Source: Sistotremastrum niveocremeum HHB9708 (lineage: Eukaryota > Basidiomycota > Agaricomycetes > Sistotremastrales > Sistotremastraceae). From it: 64,000 nucleotides of DNA. The notes beneath the pieces were generated by a model. That model did no database searches and was not told where the DNA came from. It saw nothing but the letters and a program-made list of their open reading frames with translations. The stretch is from assembly GCA_001630475.1 (NCBI GenBank), contig KV419407.1, positions 620,001 to 684,000 on the forward strand, read 5' to 3'. The position numbers and the translations under genes were made by a program. Position 1 is the stretch's first letter, and the number at the start of each line of letters is the position of its first letter. This document shows positions 42,803 through 57,054 of this stretch, in pieces.

Positions 42803-45800
42803 ATGCCTATTCGGGACCAGCGTCCCCCTCGAGCTGTCCCGCCCCGTTCTCAAACACAAAACATTAATGTCGACCAACCACCCCCATCATACCAGTCAGA
42901 CTCGTCCCCATCTCTCTACTCGCCTCGACCCCGACCTGTCAAATCCACAACTGGCATCAGCTTCCAGGAGAATGAGCGAGGAGACCGTGATGCGCCTCTG
43001 AGCCCAGAGCCTCGTGATGGCCGTTATTCGAATGCATACCTCCAGCAACCATTACCACCAACGCCTCGCGATGACGGCACGCAGGACTTTGGCGAACGTG
43101 TCGGGCGCAAGAAGAGTCTTGTCAGACCAGATCGTGAAAAAATAGAGCCAGGCCACAGGCAGTGGCACTATCGCAGCCATGCTGCACAGCTGGAGAACGA
43201 GGGAACCGGTCGGCTGGGCTTGTTTCCATCTAGTCAGTCTATTAAAGATTGCGCGAATCACTCTTACAACTTCTTGCAGCTACCGGAAATATTCCTCAGA
43301 ACGGCCAAGACGGCCTCCGACGAGGCAAATCCTTCTTAGCTCGAGATGAGGACGTTCAAGAATCCGGGCTCTCCCTCTTCACAAGAGGCGCCACACTCCG
43401 CCGCAAACGTCCTGCCACGCAAGGAGGCCCAACTCCCTCTAATGCCGCCTCTCCCGGTGCGGAAGAAGGCACCAAACGTGGGTGTTTCGATAACATTGCC
43501 CCTGGTCCGAAAGACGCCTGGATGATATATTGTTACATCATCACCATTTTCGTACCTTCTCCCCTGCTCAGCGGATGTGGTGCGTATTTCAAATTTCCAT
43601 TGTACTTCCGATGTGCTAAAGCCATTCAGGTATCCGAACTCCCGAGGCACAAAGAGCGTGGCGAGAGAAAATGGGTTTGCTTGCGATCATTCTACTTTTG
43701 ATGGCTGGTGTCGGTTTCTTGACCTTTGGGTTTACACAAACTGTGTGTGGCAAACCCCCAACTCGCTTTCAGTCCGGCTCCATTGGTTCTGGTTCTGTCA
43801 TCATCCATGGCTATGATTACGACATGTCAACGTTCAAGCATCCCGCTGTGAACCCTACGTTCAATGGCAACACCAACCCGCTTTTCGAGGGGGGCTTCAA
43901 CGCGGCGGGAATGGATGCCTCTTTCCTCTTCCAAAATACCCACGGCAAATGTGCAGGCATGCTCTCAGTCGCCTCCAACTCTACCATCAGGCAAACAGGC
44001 ACTCAGCCGGATTGGATATTCCCTTGCAACCTGTACAATCAATACGGCACAAGCGGCGTCAATCTTACAGGATACGGAAGCGAGTTCCTGTGCCATGACC
44101 ATTCCGCATCCAGACAACAGCTAGCCAAAATGGTTCCTCAGGGACAGGTCTATTACACTTGGGATCAAGTGAAAGATCCGAGTAAAAACTTGGCTGTCTA
44201 CGAATCGTACGTAATTTTCTCGTCCATAACAGCCAGTTCCTAACTGTACGGCTCGTAGTAACGTTCTGGATCTCAATCTTCTCCAATGGCTGGATCGATC
44301 ACAAGTCAGTTACCCTGCAGAGTGGGATACTTTCAAGAAGCAGAACGCGACCTTCGCAGCTCGCGACATTTCCATGTACATTCTGCGTACCGGACAACGG
44401 GATATGGCATCCTGTCTGCAGGACCTCGTCACTGTAGGATTCATCGACACAAACACTATCGGATGTGTGGCTTCGCAGGTGGTCCTTTGGGTATCTCTCG
44501 TTTTCATCATCGGCGTCGTCGCTATCAAGTTTGCCATGGCTGTTATCTTCGGATGGTTCCTCTCATGGCAGTTAGGTGCCTTCAAGGGAGAGAGCTACGA
44601 GCAACGGATGCGTCGCGCTGCCGAAATCGAGCAGTGGACAGATGACATCTACAGGCCTGCCCCTGGCAGATATCGCCCTACCGTGCAGAAAAACGGGTTG
44701 AGCGCCGGAGGAAAAGCAGGCAAAAGAGCAACAACGTTCCTTCCCGTCACATCTAGGTTCAGTAAAGCCGTTGACTATGCCAACCCTCGTCCTGGCACCA
44801 CGTATGGAAATGTAGACCCCCTGTCGTACATGAACAAGCGGAATACCACCATGAGCACCTACGGAAATCTCAAGGGCAGTCATCTCAGCCCTCCTGAAAC
44901 CCCCAATTTCCGCGGATCCCGTAGCTCAACGTCTTTGGGCGACGGGTCTCGCAAGTCGAACTCTGATCCATCACTGGCAAACTGTCCGTTCCCCCTCAAT
45001 AACGTTGTCCCGCAGCCTCCCCCAGATTACGAGCCCTTCAATTTCCCACTTGAACATGCCATCTGCCTCGTGACCGCTTATTCGGAGTCGATTGAGGGAC
45101 TTAGGACTACTCTGGATTCCCTCGCCACAACCGACTATCCCAATAGCCACAAACTTATCATGGTTATAGCGGATGGCATGGTTCGCGGAGCGGGCAATTC
45201 GCTTACAACGCCGGAAATCGTTCTTAGCATGATGAAAGAGCTTGTCGTGCCTGTCAGCGAGGTCGAGCCTCATTCTTATGTTGCCATCGCCGACGGTCAT
45301 AAGCGTCACAACATGGCTCGAGTTTACGCTGGCTTTTATGACTACGATGATAACACCGTGGAGAAGTCCAAACAGCAGCGCGTGCCCATTGTCCTGGTCG
45401 CGAAGTGCGGTAATCCTCTCGAGGCCTCAGACGCGAAACCGGGAAACAGAGGCAAGCGTGACAGTCAAATTGTGCTCATGGCATTCCTCCAGAAAGTCAT
45501 GTTCGATGAGCGAATGACCACTTTCGAGTATGAGTTCTTCAACTCGATATGGAGGGTATCGGGCATCAGTCCGGATAGATATGAAATCGTGCTGATGGTC
45601 GACGCGGACACCAAAGTCTTCCCCGATTCCTTAACGCGCATGGTGGCTTGTATGGCTCACGACGAAGAAATCATGGGCTTGTGCGGTGAAACGAAGATCG
45701 CCAACAAAGCAGAGACATGGGTCACGATGATTCAAGGTAAGACCATTTTCGTCCTCCTCCTTTAAGTCGAGATCTGATCTACCATGGCACAGTGTTTGAG

Positions 45801-47536
45801 TATTATATCTCTCACCATCTTACGAAAGCATTCGAATCGATGTTTGGAGGCGTCACTTGTTTGCCAGGTTGTTTCAGCATGTATCGCATAAAGGCCCCCA
45901 AAGGTGACTCTGGATACTGGGTGCCCATCTTGGCCAATCCGGACATCGTGGAACATTATTCTGAGAACGTCGTGGACACACTACACAAGAAAAATCTTTT
46001 GCTGCTCGGAGAAGATCGATACCTCACCACTCTCATGTTGAAGACCTTCCCCAAGCGTAAGATGTTGTTCTGTCCACAGGCCGTCTGTAAGACTGTCGTT
46101 CCTGATACTTTCAGAGTGCTGTTGTCACAGCGCCGGCGATGGATCAACTCAACCGTGCATAACCTGACAGAGCTTTTGTTCGTGCGCGACCTTTGTGGAA
46201 CATTCTGCTTCTCCATGCAGTTTGTCGTGTTCATGGAACTCGCCGGTACCCTCGTTCTCCCCGCCGCCATCTCGTTCACTATCTATCTCATCATTATCTC
46301 CATCATACCCCATCATACCAACACAACCATCCCGTTGATCCTCCTCGGCATCATTCTTGGCCTGCCAGGTCTTCTAATTGTTGTTACCTCGCGGAAAATC
46401 GCATACATTGGTTGGATGTTGGTATACTTGCTTTCCCTCCCGATTTGGAATTTCGTCCTCCCGGCTTACGCTTTCTGGCATTTCGATGACTTCTCATGGG
46501 GTCAGACTCGTAAGGTCCAAGGAGATAAAGGAGGCGACCATGGAGACAAAGATGGAGAATTCGACTCTTCTCACATTGTCATGAAGCGATGGGCTGAATT
46601 CGAAAGAGATCGGAGATGGAAGAGCGGAACCCAGTCTCGGGATTCTATGTACTATGATGGAAGGTATGTGAACCTGCCCGATGCTAATTGATAACCCAGT
46701 GCTAATCCGTCTACAGTCGTGCTGATAACAACAAACGGTACTCTCTGGTTTCCTCAGAGACCACTGCCCTTGGTCCAAGTTCGCATCACAGCCATCAATC
46801 ACCTTTCGATTCTGGTGAATCCATGCCACCTAGTAAACGCCATGATCCCACTCCTCTGTTGACGCTCCCTACACCACTGGCCGTGAGTTCACGACCATCG
46901 GGGAGCTCACCAGCGGCGTCCGCACGTACCAGCGAAGACACTCCGCCACTGGGCACCTACGATTACATTGGCAACCATCGTTCGGGAACAAGCCCAGGTA
47001 GCGATACAAGATCATACTCGCATGAATCTTTCGCGCACAGCGACCAGGAGCCAATTCTTCCTCAACAGTCTCCTAGAGAGAACTATGGTCGCACATCAAT
47101 GTCGTTAGAGTCTCAGCTGTCCCGAAATGCCCCAGCGGGCGCATATCGCCACGGGACATTAGACAACGCGCATGCCGTTGAAGTACAGAACCCATACAGA
47201 CGTTCGACGTCTCAGGCCGCCGGCTACGATGACGCTTATACCACAGAGCCGGAAGAACTGCCGCAATCGTCCTCTAGGACGCCCAGCAGATCGGCCTCTC
47301 GCGGCGTAAGTCTTGTCGATCAAGGTCCCGTACCTTCAGGGGACGCCGTACGTCGAGTATCCAGACAAGGGGCCCCTCGCAGGTCTACCTCTCAAGCACC
47401 TCAGAACCGCTATTCGAGGACACCCGGCTCCTCTCAACCCACTTCTCCGATTGCATCTCCCTCTTCTTCAAGCAATGTTGCATACCTTCCTCCCGGTGCT
47501 GCTCGCCCAAGCCCTTATCCCTACGGATACCAGTAA
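42803..47536 (+). CDS. Chitin synthase, class IV (Chs3-like)
   Basis: Plasma-membrane enzyme that polymerises UDP-GlcNAc into chitin. About 1,490 aa over six exons, start [18 protein letters not shown] disordered N-terminus is followed by a membrane pair ([17 protein letters not shown], then [20 protein letters not shown]). An extracytoplasmic region leads to a further span ([20 protein letters not shown]). The GT2 core has [66 protein letters not shown] and [14 protein letters not shown] (the Q(R/Q)RRW motif). A C-terminal membrane cluster ends in [21 protein letters not shown] Ser-rich tail follows an intron near 46664. Motif spelling and the N-terminal membrane layout are those of division 2, class IV. 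Confidence 0.95.
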
Positions 47537-48280
47537 TGTTGAGCGCAGCCGAGGCCAATTGTTGTTTATTTAGATTACTCGTACACTGATGGACCACCTT
47601 TATGTCTGAGCATGGACATTACGCATTCCTTTCACGAACATTCTCGATACGTAGTCTGTGACATTTTTCCCGTAGTTTCATGAACAACATTATAATTGAC
47701 GTCTGTGCATTATATGTGTAGCCAGGTAATCTGGTATCAACAAGATATTGGGGTGTGGACGCCCCGCTGATGAAGCTTAGAGGGGTTTTGCAGGAAGTTG
47801 GGTCAATAGCACTCCAAACCGCTTCTTGACAGTGACTCGGTGTTTCGAGAACTTGTCGTCGGGAGAAAATCGTGCTTGGGAGAAGGGCAAAGTCAGGCTC
47901 GACTGATTGCTGAGGAGGTGCTGCTCGACGTACCGGGATGAGCAGACTTAGTGACCTTTCCTGTCTCCGTGATTTTCTGCGAGAGCTTATTCAATGGTTT
48001 GCTCGAGCGACATGCCCATATTTAACGTACCTTCAGAGTGTATACTCTGTTCCCCTCAGCATCCAGAGTGTACATGAGATGCATGGTTTCAGTTCACGGT
48101 AAGGAAAAAAAGGCAAACTGTCGGAGATCGGATGCAAGTGCTATTATGAGGGAACGAAACAATAATGCTTTTAGACGACTGATAATGCTAGGACGATAGA
48201 TACAATGCGAATGATGAAAGAAATAATACAGCCTATAGGAATAATACACGGGAAGACTTCTCCGGGACTCGTTGCATATG
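47537..48280. other. Intergenic region after chitin synthase
   Basis: About 740 bp between 3' ends. No open frame with recognisable content and no repeat seen. Confidence 0.35.
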
Positions 48281-48879
48281 TCAGGATGATGAAGGTCGGT
48301 TGATAGTGAGAGGGGTGTGGATGGATGGTTGTCTGAAGGTGAATGAAGATGTTGGTTCGAATGAGGCAGGTTCATCTTCCTTGACAACTTCCAGCACTGC
48401 AATGTGCCGTATTCGTGATGGTGAATCAAGCTCTGGTTTGGCTGTTTGACGAGGGAAAATGAGAACGGGGTTCACTAAGGAAGCCTGAGAACAATGAACG
48501 TACTACGTCTCCGTGCATGCAAAGAGTCTCTCGAAGCCAGAGTTTGATCCCGGTGAAGCATGTAGGCTGGAGGGCCGGAACTAGGAGATTGTTCTGCCTC
48601 GAGCTCTACGTCTTCGCTCGCCTCCTCGACAACGTCCAGCATTGGAGAAGCAGCAGGGATCTCGCCCCTTTTTTCGCGGGGTGACCGTGGCGGTGAAGGA
48701 ACAGGGTCAAGATGTCGAAGTAACAATCTTTTGACGCCTTCATCTGTTCTGCCAACACGCCCTCGTTGCGTGTAACTGCCGCCTGCCACCATGGAGTCAC
48801 GAGGAAGAAACATGTTCGCTTTCTGGGGACGCAACGTGTGCGGGGGAGCAGCGTGAACGCTGGTCATAGTGAAGGACAT
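48281..48879 (-). CDS. Hypothetical small protein, possibly with a very short intron
   Basis: Start at 48879 (MSFTMTSVHAAPPHTLRPQK). The first open frame runs 134 codons through RGEIPAASPMLDVVEEASED and SGPPAYMLHRDQTLASRDSL. A second open frame (NPVLIFPRQTAKPELDSPSR with HIAVLEVVKEDEPASFEPTS) continues to 48281 in another phase. A GTAGT...CTTAG of about 32 nt near 48472-48503 would join them in phase. Without it the protein ends at 48475. PPAYMLHRDQ has a PPxY-like look. No known family. Confidence 0.45.
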
Positions 48880-49121
48880 GGCAGGGAGATTGACTTGCGA
48901 GGACGACGGAAGTGAGTCAGTCTTTTATAACTTGCAAGACTATATCCGCGACATTGGGCGCTTAGCGTTTGGTGGCAAGGTTCGTGGTCTCAGTCAGCCC
49001 GAGGCGGGTTGGTCCGCAGTTTCGGTTTCAACTTCAGACACATGTTCGTACATTCTATTCCATACGCTACATCGTAACATTCGCTGCCAACAAGTACCCT
49101 TAAATTCATTCATATCATCGT

Positions 49122-50870
<1,749 letters not shown>

Positions 50871-51217
50871 GGCTGTAAGTGATGAGTGCGTGGAGAGGAG
50901 AAATGAGAGCCAGAGGAAGAGTCGAAGAAGAATTTGGGGCTGCTAAATATCAAATCCCAACATTCCCACGCCCAAAGCCATCGATAATCGGAGCCGATGA
51001 GCCACAGATCCGCTTCCCCTCGCTCGGCCGATTAAATATTTGCCAACCACCCGCATCCAATAGGCCAGCGATACCACGAGCCCTTGCATCGAGATCTCTC
51101 CTCTGCAATTTTTTAAAGATGCAATTACCCGATATAGTAATCCCGAATATGCTTCCGAGCGATCCGGCGCGTAATATTTATCTAATCTTACGTCAACAGA
51201 CCTCTTCCCAATCTTTC
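50871..51217. promoter_or_regulatory. Shared divergent upstream region of enolase and PPOX-like gene
   Basis: 347 bp between the two start codons. It contains ATTCCCACGCCCAAAGCC-like pyrimidine-rich sequence (50960-50980) and AT-rich stretches. No named site is claimed. Confidence 0.4.
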
Positions 51218-51953
51218 ATGTCTGCGCCTCGTTGGAAGAAAGCACTGGAGCGTGCTCTGGATGCGAACAAGAAGTCGGTCGGTGCGCTCAAATTATATCT
51301 CTCTTCCCCGAGATAGACCTTACCGTGCGATGCCAGTCTATTCTTTCGCAACGGTCGACCTCTCTGTCCAGCCCCCTCAGCCTAGAACGAGAACCGTGGT
51401 TCACCGTGGCTTTGTAGAACCAAAAGGCGCATCGCATCCCCTCTTGCTCACGACCACCGATATTCGCGCTGCAAAAGTCCACGAACTCAATGGCGATGCC
51501 AATGCCGAACTAGCGTGGTGGATCGAAGGGACCCAGGAACAATGGCGTCTCGCATCGCGCGCATATATCGTTCCTCATCCTGAACACGCGGAGCAGGTTA
51601 AAATACCACAGGCACTCTTTGACATCGCTGACGGTCACTTCTGGGAGAAAGAGCGCGAACGAATCTTCAATAGCCTTTCGGGACACATGCGCGCGTCATG
51701 GGCACGTCCTGCTCCAGGTTCTCCCATCCCAAGTTATGACGAAGGAAAGAAATGGCCGGAGAAACTTGGGGGGTTGGGTGAGGGAAAAAATGAAGAAGAG
51801 GAGCAGGTCATCAGGAAGGCGTTTGAGAACTTTGCTCTCGTGGTGCTGCAGCCATTTGCTGTGGATTACGTTGAGCTGGGAGTGGTGCCGAACCAAAGAA
51901 CCAAGTTTACGCAAGCAGGAGAAACCTGGAAGGAAGTCATTGTTGTACCGTAG
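51218..51953 (+). CDS. FMN-binding pyridoxamine 5'-phosphate oxidase-like protein (Alr4036 family)
   Basis: Start at 51218 (MSAPRWKKALERALDANKKS). A 53-nt intron near 51283 (GTGCGC to GCCAG) joins VYSFATVDLSVQPPQPRTRT in phase, which gives the expected split-barrel strand order. VVHRGFVEPKGAS is followed by LTTTDIRAAKVHELNGDANA with AELAWWIEGTQEQWRLASRA. The second half has WEKERERIFNSLSGHMRASW. The end is FAVDYVELGVVPNQRTKF with TWKEVIVVP, the usual C-terminal block. About 227 aa. Such proteins bind FMN. The substrate is not known. Confidence 0.85.
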
Positions 51954-51992
51954 GATAAGCAATGTCCTGGTTAAAAAATATCGTATCAAGAG

Positions 51993-52540
51993 TTACACTT
52001 TCGTTTTCTTGGATTCGGTGCCTTCGTCCACATCGTCCCTCGCTCGCTTGGTTCCCACACTCGCCCCGTTGGCAACAGCAGTAGCATCCGTGGATTTCGC
52101 TTTTTCCTCCGTAGCCTTTGCGTCGTCATGCTCCTCATCGTCCTCCACTTCGGCCGGATCGACCCCGCCGTCCGGAGTCCAGGATCTGTCGTTGTCATCA
52201 TCGTTGTCTGTTACACGGCTCTAATAATGAACGGTAAGCGATGAATAGAGTAGAAATTATCGGACGACGATACCGTATCTCCAAGCAACAGCGCAGTCAA
52301 ACTTTCGCCCTATATCTGGTTATTGATATGTCAAAGACAACCAGAAGAATAAATACCTGGTCCTCGTCTTCCTCATCCTCATCACTCTCTTCTTCTCCTT
52401 CTTCTTCAGCCTTTTACAAACGCGTCATTTGTATGTTTGCTTCAAGAACGCGACAAAGAACTGACCGGAAGCTCATAATCATCGTCCTCCTCGTCCTCCT
52501 CCTCTGGCTGAAGCTTTGGATCTATAGCACTTTCGGCCAT
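51993..52540 (-). CDS. Small acidic, probably nuclear protein
   Basis: Three exons read from 52540: MAESAIDPKLQPEEEDEEDD, then AEEEGEEESDEDEEDEDQ, then SRVTDNDDDNDRSWTPDGGV. Both introns (about 55 and 136 nt) keep phase. The rest is DPAEVEDDEEHDDAKATEEK and ends with TKRARDDVDEGTESKKTKV, a bipartite nuclear-signal-like tail. About 115 aa. Nearly all is acidic and disordered, like a chaperone-type nuclear protein, but no family is recognised. It lies tail to tail with the PPOX-like gene, 39 bp between stops. Confidence 0.6.
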
Positions 52541-52927
52541 GACTTGCACTTGGCAACGACGCGGAAGTCAGGCCGCCTTTCGCCGAGCGGCGTTTGGCAC
52601 TGTATATCCGAAGAAGTTTGAGTCTGTTCGAATTGAGCTTTTCAGGGAAGTTCTGAACCAGAATTACGAAAGAATCCGATCAACAAGACCAGTTTGTAGA
52701 ATTGATTGCTGTGTCGCACGTTTTAAAAATCGAGCGAGTTAGCATATGAGATGGGTTTGATTTCGCAGATCTTGCGGAAGAGTGACGCCATCCGGTCCAA
52801 GATGGGTGATCGATAGCGCAGTCCGACAGAAATTTACAGTGATACAGCGCATTGCATTTCAAGATTAGTATTTACACAAAGATGCATACATGGGGCTGCA
52901 TATATAGGTACAAAACGATATAAGGCT

Positions 52928-53418
52928 TTATGCTGAAGCTTGCTTGACGAGAGCCTAGGACAGAAACCGATTAGGGAGGACAGGGGCCGAGCAAGTAAAG
53001 GACATACGGTCAATTGATCTTTTCTGGCTCCCACCAATTGGCCAACCTTGGCACCCTTCTTGAAGAGGATGAAGGTGGGCATGGCAGTGATACCGACTTC
53101 TTGAGCGACGTCCTGAAGTTGGGAGACTCATCAGTACAAAGTTGATGAACGTCATGGAAAGGAGCTTACGGGTTGTTCATCAACGTCTACTTTGAAGAAC
53201 TTGATGTGCGAGTAGGCGGGATCTTTGCTGAGCTGCTCGAAGAAAGGCGAGATCACTCTGCAAGGACCACACCAGGTGGCCCAGAAGTCGAAGAAGACAT
53301 ATGAGTCGGAGGCGACCTAAGCGAGAGCCAAAATGAGTGGGCTATACGATGATGGCGAGCAGACGAGACGTACGAGCTCCTGGAACTCAGAGAGGGAGTT
53401 GATGGCTTTGACGGACAT
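52928..53418 (-). CDS. Thioredoxin
   Basis: Small dithiol oxidoreductase reduced by thioredoxin reductase. Start at 53418 ([19 protein letters not shown]). The active site is [40 protein letters not shown] with [19 protein letters not shown] and [13 protein letters not shown] follow. The last intron joins KDQLT to ALVKQASA. About 107 aa, the cytosolic type; no targeting sequence. Divergent from the sterol-transfer gene, 350 bp between starts. Confidence 0.96.
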
Positions 53419-53670
53419 GTTTAGAGCGATGGATGGGAGTGCGATGGGACGATGAAGCGGGAGAGATGCAGCCTAAATAGTGTGCGGATGAGTGATCGCA
53501 CTCCGATAATCAGCGCTTACATCAGCGAGTCCGTTCGGACTGTGGCTTGCAATTAGAAATCAGAAAAGGACGCGATGACTACGAGATCTCGCACATTCCA
53601 GTTCATGAACTGCCAATCTTGCCGTCTTTGTATTTCGAGTTTCAGCATTTTCAGCCAACAACGGCGTCAG

Positions 53671-53690
53671 TGATGCTTACGTCAGCATCA
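53671..53690. promoter_or_regulatory. Palindrome around a TTACGTCA core upstream of thioredoxin and the LAM gene
   Basis: TGATGC-TTACGTCA-GCATCA: 6-bp perfect arms around a near-palindromic core. The core resembles bZIP sites of the Yap1/CRE kind (TTACGTAA, TGACGTCA). Located between the thioredoxin start (53418) and the LAM-type gene start (53769). Function is inferred only from the sequence. Confidence 0.35.
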
Positions 53691-53768
53691 CTCGAATCCA
53701 GCGACTGGATCATGCCCAGCTGATACGCTAACAGCTATCTCCTCAACGCCCACCATCCGCCAACGACC

Positions 53769-56528
53769 ATGGCGCCCTCATTCATGTCGAAATTCGTCAA
53801 GCCTCCCGCTCGTTCACCGAACCCTCCAAGTCTCGTTCTCACCGCAGACGACAGAGACGAGAGCGATGCATCTGGCCTTTCTCCAGATAGCGTGCATCGT
53901 CCAAACTCAGCCAATGTCAGTCGGGCAGAAAGTGTCGCTAGCCGTGCTAGCGAGAGTGATTCGAGGCTGGGAGATAGCGAATCGACTCATTCTTCCTATG
54001 GCCCTGAGACGGTCATTGATACCCCCCGCGGTCACGAGCAGGGTTTCATGTTAGGTTCATCATCTTATTCCACTCCTTCAAGAAATCGATCAAGACCTTC
54101 TTCCATTCAAATACATACCGAAGAGTATCATTCAGACGTTCACGAGGACGAATTCTCTGAACGCACACGACCTAGACGTGATTCCTCAACGTCATCGGTC
54201 GTGTCTGGTTCCGCTCAGGACCCCTCGCCAATGCGGCGCATCGTCGAGTCTCCTGACGCCATTAAACCTTCTTTTCCCCCTAATAACGACCCTATATCCC
54301 CTCAACTACTTGCTACACCTGATCGTGACGCCGACGAGCTCTCTCTTAATTCGGCTTCCGGCAAACGCGGCAAAGGATGGGGACGCGGCTCACTTAATAA
54401 ATCCCAAAAAAAGCGCAGTACCAACTCAACAGGCATTGCAGGCGCGCTTGCTGCGTCAGGCTTGGCCATGGCTAGCACCTCGGGACATCTTCCTGTGTCC
54501 ACTTCTCAGACCTTCGTTCAGAATGCTCGTGAAAACACTCTAAACGCATCCGTATCCAGTCCTTCGATTCCCAGAACGCCTTCATTCCAAAACATGCGAA
54601 GGCGACAAGCCTCGAATGCTTCTTCCGTACAAACTGGTCTCGGTAATGCGGATCCTGACGACAGTGATTACGATTCTCCCGATTTAGATCTCAACGATGA
54701 CGAGATTCCTGTTTCTGGATTTGCGGTCGCAAGTAACAAGCGCAATGCAGACTTTCACGATCTCTTTCGTAGTGTCCCTGAAGGTGATTACCTAATCGAA
54801 GGTCAGTCATCCAAATCTCTCCGTCCTTCAACTATTCTCACTCTACGTCAGATTACGGATGCGCTTTGCAGCGTGAGATACTCATTCAAGGCCGACTCTA
54901 TATATCAGAGAACCATATATGCTTCCATGCAAATATATTTGGATGGATTACAGATGTAACGTCTCTTCCCGCTCCAAATTGCTGCTCCTCTGATGAACGC
55001 TCCTAGCTTATTATTCCTATCTACGATATTATTGCAGTCGAGAAGAAGATGACAGCGTTTGTCATTCCTAATGCACTCCAGCTCACCACCCGTCAAAACA
55101 AATATTCCTTTACTTCATTCCTTGCTAGGGACACAACTTATGATGTCATACACAACATCTGGAGACTGGCCCGCCCTGATGTTTCGAGTGCTGGCGGCGG
55201 AAGTACGCGTGCAAGTCTAGAAGACGTTGGAGGTCGACCTGCATCTGAAAGAGTACGCTCTGCGTCATCCAATGTTGCTGCGCCTGGCTCCCAGAAAGTC
55301 ACACACTGTGCATGCGGAAAAAACGGAGAACATTATTCAGAGGTTGCCTCGGACACCATTTTGCCTGGGACACCTGAGAAAGTGTACACACTAATGTTCG
55401 CAAGTGCATTCATGAAAGAATTCATGCGCGAAGATCAGAAACTCATTGGTAATTCACAAACCATAGCTTTCTTCTATAATCTATCCTAACTGGTGCTATT
55501 CAAGATCTTCAAATTTCTGATTGGGAACCGGCCAGCTCGGATCCTAAATTCCTCAGTCGCAATATGTCCTACATCAAACCTCTGTCAGGCAGCTTGGGTC
55601 CGAAACAGACCAAATGTGAACTGCGAGATGAGACTGTGCATTTCGACTTTGATGACTATGTCTCCACCGTGACCACGACACGGACCCCAGACGTTCCGAG
55701 TGGCGGTGTCTTCGCAGTGAAGACGCGAACATGTCTTACGTGGGCAGGTAACTTTGCCACTCGAGTTGTGGTGACAACTACGGTTGAATGGACAGGACGC
55801 AGCTTCATCAAATGTAAGCGCTTCTTCATTACACTGTCAGTCCTTTTGCTGATTAGTCCTCAGCCATCATCGAAAGAAGCGCCATTGAAGGGCAAAAGAC
55901 TTATCATGCTGACCTGGAGAAGCATCTGAAACAGTACATCGCAGCTCACCGTTCAGAGTTCATACCTGAAGGAGCAGATGAAAGTGTCCTTGAACCTGCT
56001 GCTGTCGCGGAGACTGCGGCTCCAGGGACTCCCTCGGCCGGGGAAGCTTTGTCGCCAGAAGATGTGCGTCGAAAACGCGAACAGGAACGCTCGCAACGCG
56101 GTCTCCAATGGGCCCTCGATACTTTCATGGGCGCATATAAAGTGGGGAAACAATCTGCCTCGGGTGCTATTGAACTTTTGATGGACTTCTGGGATAATTC
56201 GTCCGGCACTCACATTCTGTGGATATTGGTGTTTGCATTGTTGCTGAGCAACGTCTGGACTTTCTTGAAAATGGGAAAAAGAGAAGAAGTAGGAAGGCGG
56301 AAAGCGGAAACCAGAAAGCTGGCTGAAAGAGAACAGTGGATTGGCGATACTGTCCGCATTTTACTCCAGGAGCTCAGGGAGACCCCGGGAAGTTTACCTC
56401 ACGTGGCAAGCAGTCCCACAGACTCTGCTTCAAGCCGCAAGGCAGAGATCGCCGAACTACTCCAAAGTCTTGATGCTATCGAGACTCGAGTTGCCCGGCT
56501 CAAAGGAACACTGGATTCGCTAGACTGA
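53769..56528 (+). CDS. GRAM/VASt domain sterol-transfer protein (Lam/Ltc type)
   Basis: ER-anchored protein that moves sterol at membrane contact sites. The start at 53769 (MAPSFMSKFVKPPARSPNPP) opens a long Ser-rich N-terminus. A GRAM domain follows at about residues 330-440: NADFHDLFRSVPEGDYLIED with YGCALQREILIQGRLYISEN, HICFHANIFGWITD, and KMTAFVIPNALQLTTRQN. The VASt/StART-like domain follows: HYSEVASDTILPGTPEKVYT, DLQISDWEP and YIKPLSGSLGPKQTKCELRD with VVVTTTVEWTGRSFIK. A C-terminal membrane span (THILWILVFALLLSNVWTFL) precedes a helical tail. About 850 aa over five or six exons. Domain order and the single C-terminal anchor match yeast Lam/Ltc proteins. Confidence 0.93.
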
Positions 56529-57054
56529 TCGCATATGCATACGGGTACCTCGTCTCTTCATTTTTTTGGTTGTTTCTCGCGTAATTGGCAGCATCCCAAC
56601 TGGTTTGATATTTAATAGGCACACTTTCCTGGCAACAGAGTCATAGCTCATCCATGTAATTTATTCTGCGCACAGTCTTGATCAATTGACTCAAAATATG
56701 ACGAATCGATTGTTCATGGTATAGGCGTATGTATATATAAGTCAACAAAGTAGAGTCGACCGACAGAATTGCATTTATACAGTGGACAACGTATTAGTGA
56801 TTTAAACTTCTATAGGAAAAGGACTGACAACGAGGGGCAAAGCACTACGCAGAAAGCTTGATCAAAACATGATAAACGAGTGGATATCTTTGTGACGCCA
56901 GGAACTACGCTGGTAAAGGAACGCAAGAAGATAAGGAAAGTGGTATTCGAGTGGATAGTATCCAGAGCAATAAAATGATGCAATGAGCGTTGATCTATAA
57001 AAGTCAGAATAATTATTTGCCTTGTAAATCCGAGAAGAATAAAAAGAAAGTTCG
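56529..57054. other. Tail-to-tail intergenic region
   Basis: About 525 bp, AT-rich, between the LAM-type gene (+) and the kinase (-). No gene or repeat seen. Confidence 0.35.

Noticed and set aside
48350-48380. GGTTCGAATG resembling a tRNA B box
   Set aside because: No cloverleaf or A box could be found around it.
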